In this document: positions 59,418 to 64,000 of the stretch, one piece after another
Numbering within the stretch: position 1 is the first letter of the stretch
Layout of the letters: the number at the start of each line of letters is the position of its first letter
NCBI RefSeq assembly: GCF_020552705.1
Contig: NZ_JAJBZG010000005.1
Coordinates: 1 to 64,000, forward strand
Reading direction: 5' to 3'
Source: Christiangramia sediminis
GTDB lineage: Bacteria; Bacteroidota; Bacteroidia; Flavobacteriales; Flavobacteriaceae
Length of the DNA: 64,000 nucleotides
The notes under the pieces: generated by a model
The model's database searches: none
What the model saw: only the letters and a program-made list of their open reading frames with translations
What the model was told of the DNA's origin: nothing
Made by a program: the position numbers and the translations under genes

Positions 59418-61634
59418 TTAAAGTTTTTCAAGTATAAAATCGGTCATCATCTGGTAAAGGTGCAATCTCGTATTTCCACCATAAATTCCATGATTCCTGT
59501 CCGGATAGATCGCCCAGTCAAATTGCTTATTTGCCTGCACGAGTTCTTCCACCATGCGCATGCTGTTCTGTAAATGAACATTATCGTCTCCACCACCGTG
59601 AATTAGCAGATAATCACCTTTTAGTTTTTCCACATGGTTTAGGGGTGAATTTCCATCATAGCCAGAAGGATTCTCCTGCGGAGTTCTCATATATCTTTCC
59701 GTATAAACAGTATCGTAGAATCTCCAGCTGGTTACCGGGGCTACAGCGATGGCCATAGAGAACACATCATTTCCTTTAAGGATCGCATTAGAAGACATAA
59801 AACCTCCGTAACTCCATCCCCAGATTCCTATTCTGTCGGCATCTATATAATTTCTCTCTCCAAGTTTTTGTGCTGCAGAGATCTGATCTTCTACCTCATA
59901 TTTTCCCAGCTCCTGGTAAGTCACCTTCTTGAAATCGGCTCCTTTAAAACCTGTTCCCCTACCGTCTATACAAACTATGATATAACCTTTATTAGCTAAA
60001 AGCTGGTACCAGTAATCATTGCTTCCGAAGTAGGTATTGGAAACCGACTGTGATCCAGGCCCGGAATATTGAAACATTAATAAGGGATATTTCTTATTCT
60101 CGTCAAAATTTAATGGTTTGATCATCCACATGTTCAGATCGTTCCCGTTAATATTGATCGTAGAAATTTCTTTTTCTGAAAAATCATAGCCTTCTACTTT
60201 GGAAAGCAATTCATTATTATTCAGAATTTCTCTCACCTGCTTACCGTTTTTTGAAGTGTGCAATGTATAAACAGGAGGTGTATTGGTATTAGTGAACGTA
60301 TTGATGAAATAAGTATAATCTGCACTAAAATCGGCAGAGTTGGTTCCATCTCTTTCTGTCAATCTCATTTTATTTTTCCCATTCGGTTTGATGGAAAAAA
60401 TGTCGCGATTTACGCTTCCATTTTCGGTACTTTGAAAATAGATTCGTTCCGCTTTTTTATCATAACCATAATAATTGGTCACTTCCCATTCACCATCGGT
60501 TACCTGATCTATCAGTTTTCCATTTTCATCATAGTGATAAATATGGTTCCAGCCATCTTTCTCACTCGTCCAGATAAAGCTATTATCCTCAAGAAAAGTT
60601 AGATTATCGGTAATATCTACATAAGCTTTATCAGTTTCATTTAATACGAGCTCAGAAGTATTGTCTTCAGCATTTACAAAAATGAGGTCTAAATTATTCT
60701 GATGACGGTTCAATACCTGAACACTCAAAAGCATAGGATCTGCGCTCCACTTAATTCTTGGAATATAAAAATCAGTGATCGTCTCTGTATTCACCTCGGA
60801 AGATTCTGAAGCTACATCATATTTATCCCCTAGATCTACCTCTTTGGAAGTTTGAGACTTTACATCATACATATGCAGACTAACTTCAGAATTTGATTCT
60901 CCGGCTTTAGGATATTTGAAAACCTGCTGCGTTGGATACAAATCTTTTCCGAAGAGATCCATAGAAAATTCAGGAACCTCAGATTCATCAAATCTTAAAA
61001 ATGCGATCTTCTCTCCCGTAGGATTCCAGGCAAATGCTTTTACAAATGAAAATTCTTCCTCATACACCCAATCAGTAATTCCGTTGATGATGCTATTGAT
61101 CTTTCCATCCTGAGTTACTTGCGTTTTTTCCTTAGATTTTAAATCCAGAATGTAGATGTTATTATCAAAAACATAAGCGAGTTTGGAATTATCGGGAGAA
61201 AAAGATGCTTCCTGTATCTTTTCCTCACTCACTTTCATTAAATCTTTAGACTTTACATCGTAGACATATACGATATTTTTAGACGACCTTCTGTAAATAG
61301 GTTCCACCTCGGTAGAAAGCAATATTTTATTTTCATCTTCACTGAACTTGAAACTCTGAAAAGATTTTATTTCAGAAAGGTCTGCACTGTTTAAAAGCGT
61401 TCGGGTCTTTTTACCTGTTTTATAACTGTAAATATCAATACTGGTGTTCCCGGACTCGCGGTCGCGGTTCATCACCACATATTCTTCACCATTATTAAGG
61501 GATTGCAGGGATTGTAGTCTTTCCTGGCGGAACTCTCCGCTCCAAATTTCCTCAAGACTTACTTCTTTTTTTTGTGCCGTAAGCACGGAAGATGTTGCCA
61601 GAATAAAGGCAACAAGTATTTTAGGGAACTTCAT
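59418..61634 (-). CDS. dipeptidyl peptidase IV (family S9B)
   Basis: 738 aa from the ATG at 61634, which opens the signal peptide 'MKFPKILVAFILATSSVLTAQ'; an ATG ten codons upstream (61664) is less likely. Eight-bladed beta-propeller (about 30-480) with DPP IV N-terminal motif 'ITDWVYEEEFSFVKAFAWNP' (the Glu pair that binds the substrate N-terminus), then the alpha/beta hydrolase with Ser608 in 'GWSYGGF', Asp683 in 'HGGGDDNVH' and His715 in 'DRNHGI'. It removes Xaa-Pro or Xaa-Ala dipeptides in the periplasm. Operon with the POT transporter. Confidence 0.95.
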   Translation of the reverse strand: MKFPKILVAFILATSSVLTAQKKEVSLEEIWSGEFRQERLQSLQSLNNGEEYVVMNRDRESGNTSIDIYSYKTGKKTRTLLNSADLSEIKSFQSFKFSEDENKILLSTEVEPIYRRSSKNIVYVYDVKSKDLMKVSEEKIQEASFSPDNSKLAYVFDNNIYILDLKSKEKTQVTQDGKINSIINGITDWVYEEEFSFVKAFAWNPTGEKIAFLRFDESEVPEFSMDLFGKDLYPTQQVFKYPKAGESNSEVSLHMYDVKSQTSKEVDLGDKYDVASESSEVNTETITDFYIPRIKWSADPMLLSVQVLNRHQNNLDLIFVNAEDNTSELVLNETDKAYVDITDNLTFLEDNSFIWTSEKDGWNHIYHYDENGKLIDQVTDGEWEVTNYYGYDKKAERIYFQSTENGSVNRDIFSIKPNGKNKMRLTERDGTNSADFSADYTYFINTFTNTNTPPVYTLHTSKNGKQVREILNNNELLSKVEGYDFSEKEISTININGNDLNMWMIKPLNFDENKKYPLLMFQYSGPGSQSVSNTYFGSNDYWYQLLANKGYIIVCIDGRGTGFKGADFKKVTYQELGKYEVEDQISAAQKLGERNYIDADRIGIWGWSYGGFMSSNAILKGNDVFSMAIAVAPVTSWRFYDTVYTERYMRTPQENPSGYDGNSPLNHVEKLKGDYLLIHGGGDDNVHLQNSMRMVEELVQANKQFDWAIYPDRNHGIYGGNTRLHLYQMMTDFILEKL

Positions 61635-61765
61635 AAAATTTTTGAAATATTTAATGCAGGCCAAGTTTACTAAAATTTAACCAAAAAGTGACTATGCAAA
61701 ATTGTTAAATACTAACAATCTGTTAAGAAAAACAGCCTTTCCGTTTCTTGATCGAATCTTATTTA

Positions 61766-61797
61766 TTGTCCTTTAAAAAATATGCTTTGTATCTTTG
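61766..61797 (+). promoter_or_regulatory. promoter of the HMG-CoA reductase operon
   Basis: TTG (61766-61768), 21-bp spacer, TATCTTTG (61790-61797), 21 bp before the ATG. Strong match to the Bacteroidota consensus. Confidence 0.78.
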
Positions 61798-61818
61798 AAC
61801 TCCTGAAATACCTAAAAA

Positions 61819-63135
61819 ATGACAAAGCCTATAAACGGATTTTCAAAACTTAGTAAATCTGAAAAAATAGATTGGCTGGCAGAAAATTATTTGAAAAATA
61901 ATGAAAATGCAGTTTCTATTTTGAAACAATACTGGAATGAAGATGATAAGCTGCAAAAGCTGCATGATGAATTTATTGAGAATACAGTTTCTAACTTTTA
62001 CTTACCCCTGGGTCTTGCGCCTAATTTTCTTATAAACGGAAAATACTATGTGATCCCCATGGCTATCGAGGAAAGTTCGGTGGTAGCCGCGGCCAGTAAA
62101 GCTGCAAAATTCTGGAGTGAGCGGGGCGGGTTTAAAGCCAGCGTGATCAATCAAAAAAAAATAGGACAGGTACATTTTCTGTTTTCAGGAGATTTTTCCA
62201 AACTTCAAAGATTATTTAAAATTATCGAACCCAAACTTCGCGAAGCTGTAAAGCCCATTACCCGAAATATGGAGAAAAGAGGGGGCGGAATTCTGAGTAT
62301 AGATCTTATCAACAAAACTCAGGATCTTGAAAATTACTACCAGCTTTTTGCAAAGTTTGACACACGGGATTCTATGGGAGCAAATTTCATCAATTCCTGC
62401 CTCGAAAAATTTGCCGAAGTACTTCAGGAAGAAGCTTCAAAATTTGAAGAATTCAGTGCGAAAGAAAAGGAGCTTCAAATAATTATGAGCATACTTTCTA
62501 ATTATGTGCCTGAGTGCATTGTTAGAGCTGAAGTTTCCTGCCCCGTAGCCGAGCTTTCAGAAGATAAAAACATGACAGGCGAACAGTTTACCGAGAAATT
62601 CATCCAGGCCGTTAGAATAGCCGAAATTGAACCTTATCGAGCTGTCACGCATAATAAAGGAGCTATGAACGGGATTGATGCTGTCGTGCTGGCCACAGGG
62701 AACGATTTTAGAGCTGTAGAAGCCGGGATCCATGCCTACGCATCAAGAAATGGTAGTTACTCAAGCCTTACGCACGCTTCAGTTGAAGACGGGATCTTTA
62801 AATTCTGGATGGAAATTCCTCTAGCGCTTGGAACGGTGGGCGGATTAACAAGTTTGCATCCACTGGTAAAGCTGGCGCTGGATATTCTTCAAAAACCATC
62901 TGCAAGTGAATTAATGGAGATCACCGCAGTTGCCGGACTGGCGCAAAATTTTGCTGCACTTAGATCCCTCACCACTACAGGAATTCAGCAGGGTCATATG
63001 AAAATGCACCTTATGAATATTCTAAATCAACACAAGGCTTCCGAAATTGAAAAGAAAGAGATGGTGGAGTATTTTACACATCATACCATTACCCATAGCA
63101 GTGTTATTGAGCAATTGGAAAAAATGAGATCTTAA
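61819..63135 (+). CDS. mvaA: hydroxymethylglutaryl-CoA reductase, class II
   Basis: 438 aa. It reduces HMG-CoA to mevalonate (or the reverse) in the cytosol. Class II features: N-terminal 'GFSKLSKSEKIDWLAE', catalytic Glu in 'IPMAIEESSVVAAASKAA' (84-85), Asp184 in 'DTRDSMGANFIN', catalytic Lys in 'THNKGAMNGIDAVVLATGND', 'PLALGTVGGLTSLHP' and His in 'GIQQGHMKMHL'. Its stop codon overlaps the next start (TAATG), so the downstream kinase is co-translated. Together they suggest the mevalonate route to isoprenoids. Confidence 0.95.
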   Translation: MTKPINGFSKLSKSEKIDWLAENYLKNNENAVSILKQYWNEDDKLQKLHDEFIENTVSNFYLPLGLAPNFLINGKYYVIPMAIEESSVVAAASKAAKFWSERGGFKASVINQKKIGQVHFLFSGDFSKLQRLFKIIEPKLREAVKPITRNMEKRGGGILSIDLINKTQDLENYYQLFAKFDTRDSMGANFINSCLEKFAEVLQEEASKFEEFSAKEKELQIIMSILSNYVPECIVRAEVSCPVAELSEDKNMTGEQFTEKFIQAVRIAEIEPYRAVTHNKGAMNGIDAVVLATGNDFRAVEAGIHAYASRNGSYSSLTHASVEDGIFKFWMEIPLALGTVGGLTSLHPLVKLALDILQKPSASELMEITAVAGLAQNFAALRSLTTTGIQQGHMKMHLMNILNQHKASEIEKKEMVEYFTHHTITHSSVIEQLEKMRS

Positions 63136-64000
63136 TGCAGGAATTTAAAAGCAACGGAAAAATCTTATTAACTGGAGAATATGCTGTCCTAAACGGAGCA
63201 AAATCTCTAGCCTTACCTACAAAAATGGGTCAGAGTCTGGAAGTTTCTAAAACTGAAGGGAATAAAATTTCCTGGACTAGTTATGAAGAAAACGGGGAAG
63301 CATGGTTTCAATCAGAATTTGCAATAGAAAATGGAACTTTCTCTCCCCTATTACCTAAGCAAGATCAAAATCAGCCCGAAATAAAGGAAACCTCCAAACG
63401 CCTGCAACAGATCCTCGCGGCTGCTTATAAAAAAAATCCCCAAGCTTTTTCAGACCAGGGATATACAATAAATACCAGACTTGAGTTCAACAGGAAGTGG
63501 GGTCTTGGCACTTCTTCTACTCTAATTTACAATCTTGCCCAATGGCTAGAGATAGATGCATATTATCTATTAGAAGATAGTTTTGGAGGGAGCGGATATG
63601 ATATCGCCGCTGCAGGGAGTAATTTTCCTATCACTTATCAATTAACAAAAAATGGTCCCGCTAGTTTTACTGCTGATTTTGATCCCTCTTTTAAAGACGA
63701 GTTATTCTTTGTTTACCTAAACAGAAAACAAAATAGTAGAGAAGCCATTGCTCATTATAAAAATCAGCCAAAAAAAGATCTGCAGAGTCTTACCGAAAGG
63801 ATTTCAGGAATTACAGAGCAGATCATTAGTTGCGGAAACCTTGAGGAATTTAAATTATTAGTGCAGGCACATGAAAGTCTTATCTCAAAAGCTATTAATC
63901 TACCAAGGATACAAACCCAACTATTTAGAGACTATCCCGGGACGATCAAAAGTCTAGGAGGTTGGGGAGGAGACTTTATTCTTGCTACAGGCAGAGAAGA
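63135..64000 (+). CDS. GYDIA-family GHMP kinase (cut by window end)
   Basis: 288 codons are inside the window and no stop is reached, so the 3' end is missing. Begins MQEFKSNGKILLTGEYAVLN, the GHMP kinase N-terminal motif; the ATP-binding loop is 'RKWGLGTSSTLIYNLAQW', and the family-naming 'GGSGYDIAAAGS' follows; 'SLGGWGGDFILATG' is the third GHMP motif. Bacteroidota use this kinase beside HMG-CoA reductase, so a mevalonate-pathway step (mevalonate or phosphomevalonate kinase type) is the likely role. Its ATG overlaps the HMG-CoA reductase stop by 1 bp. Confidence 0.88.
   Translation, partial: MQEFKSNGKILLTGEYAVLNGAKSLALPTKMGQSLEVSKTEGNKISWTSYEENGEAWFQSEFAIENGTFSPLLPKQDQNQPEIKETSKRLQQILAAAYKKNPQAFSDQGYTINTRLEFNRKWGLGTSSTLIYNLAQWLEIDAYYLLEDSFGGSGYDIAAAGSNFPITYQLTKNGPASFTADFDPSFKDELFFVYLNRKQNSREAIAHYKNQPKKDLQSLTERISGITEQIISCGNLEEFKLLVQAHESLISKAINLPRIQTQLFRDYPGTIKSLGGWGGDFILATGRE

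Overview
The window looks like a piece of a marine-type Flavobacteriaceae (Bacteroidota) chromosome, close to the Gramella/Christiangramia group. Evidence: two SusC/SusD pairs, Bacteroidota-type promoters (TTG, 19-21 bp, TAnnTTTG), few Shine-Dalgarno sites, an exosortase F pair, a GYDIA-type GHMP kinase after a class II HMG-CoA reductase, and an HYC_CC_PP protein. The genus is an inference from content; no database was searched.

Layout. 1-670 carries no protein gene; it looks like the leader and three tandem promoters of an rRNA operon that would begin just left of the window on the minus strand. 671-16655 holds a putative porin, SusCD pair 1, RNase HII, a large lipoprotein, a small secreted protein, an exported cyanophycinase-like peptidase and SusCD pair 2. 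Between 10046 and 12291 lies the scar of an old tandem duplication with visible microhomology joints. 16810-23325 has lipB with a small YqaE-type membrane protein, lysS, a secreted zinc metalloprotease and two Spy/CpxP-like proteins.

23387-38395 is a copper/heavy-metal island, all on the minus strand: ArsP-type permease, CopA ATPase, a Cys-rich copper-storage protein, an ion channel, an AraC regulator with an apparent N-terminal metal-binding (HMA-like) domain, a DUF3347 lipoprotein, a DUF305 membrane protein, a CusB-CusC-CusA efflux system and an HYC_CC_PP protein. Cytosolic copper would be sensed, stored and pumped to the periplasm, then expelled across the outer membrane by the Cus complex.

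38637-64000 is mostly core genome: an NmrA-like reductase, exosortase F with its partner, a GAF protein, an ABC permease, purH, the mreBCD-mrdA-rodA cell-shape operon, a C-terminal processing protease, surE-lpxB-NlpC/P60-comEC, a thioredoxin, a POT peptide transporter paired with dipeptidyl peptidase IV, and HMG-CoA reductase overlapping a GHMP kinase cut by the window end.

Most unusual: the microhomology-scarred duplication, GC-rich palindromes inserted in frame in copA, a C-terminal Cys module shared by two different copper-island proteins, and several very small genes.
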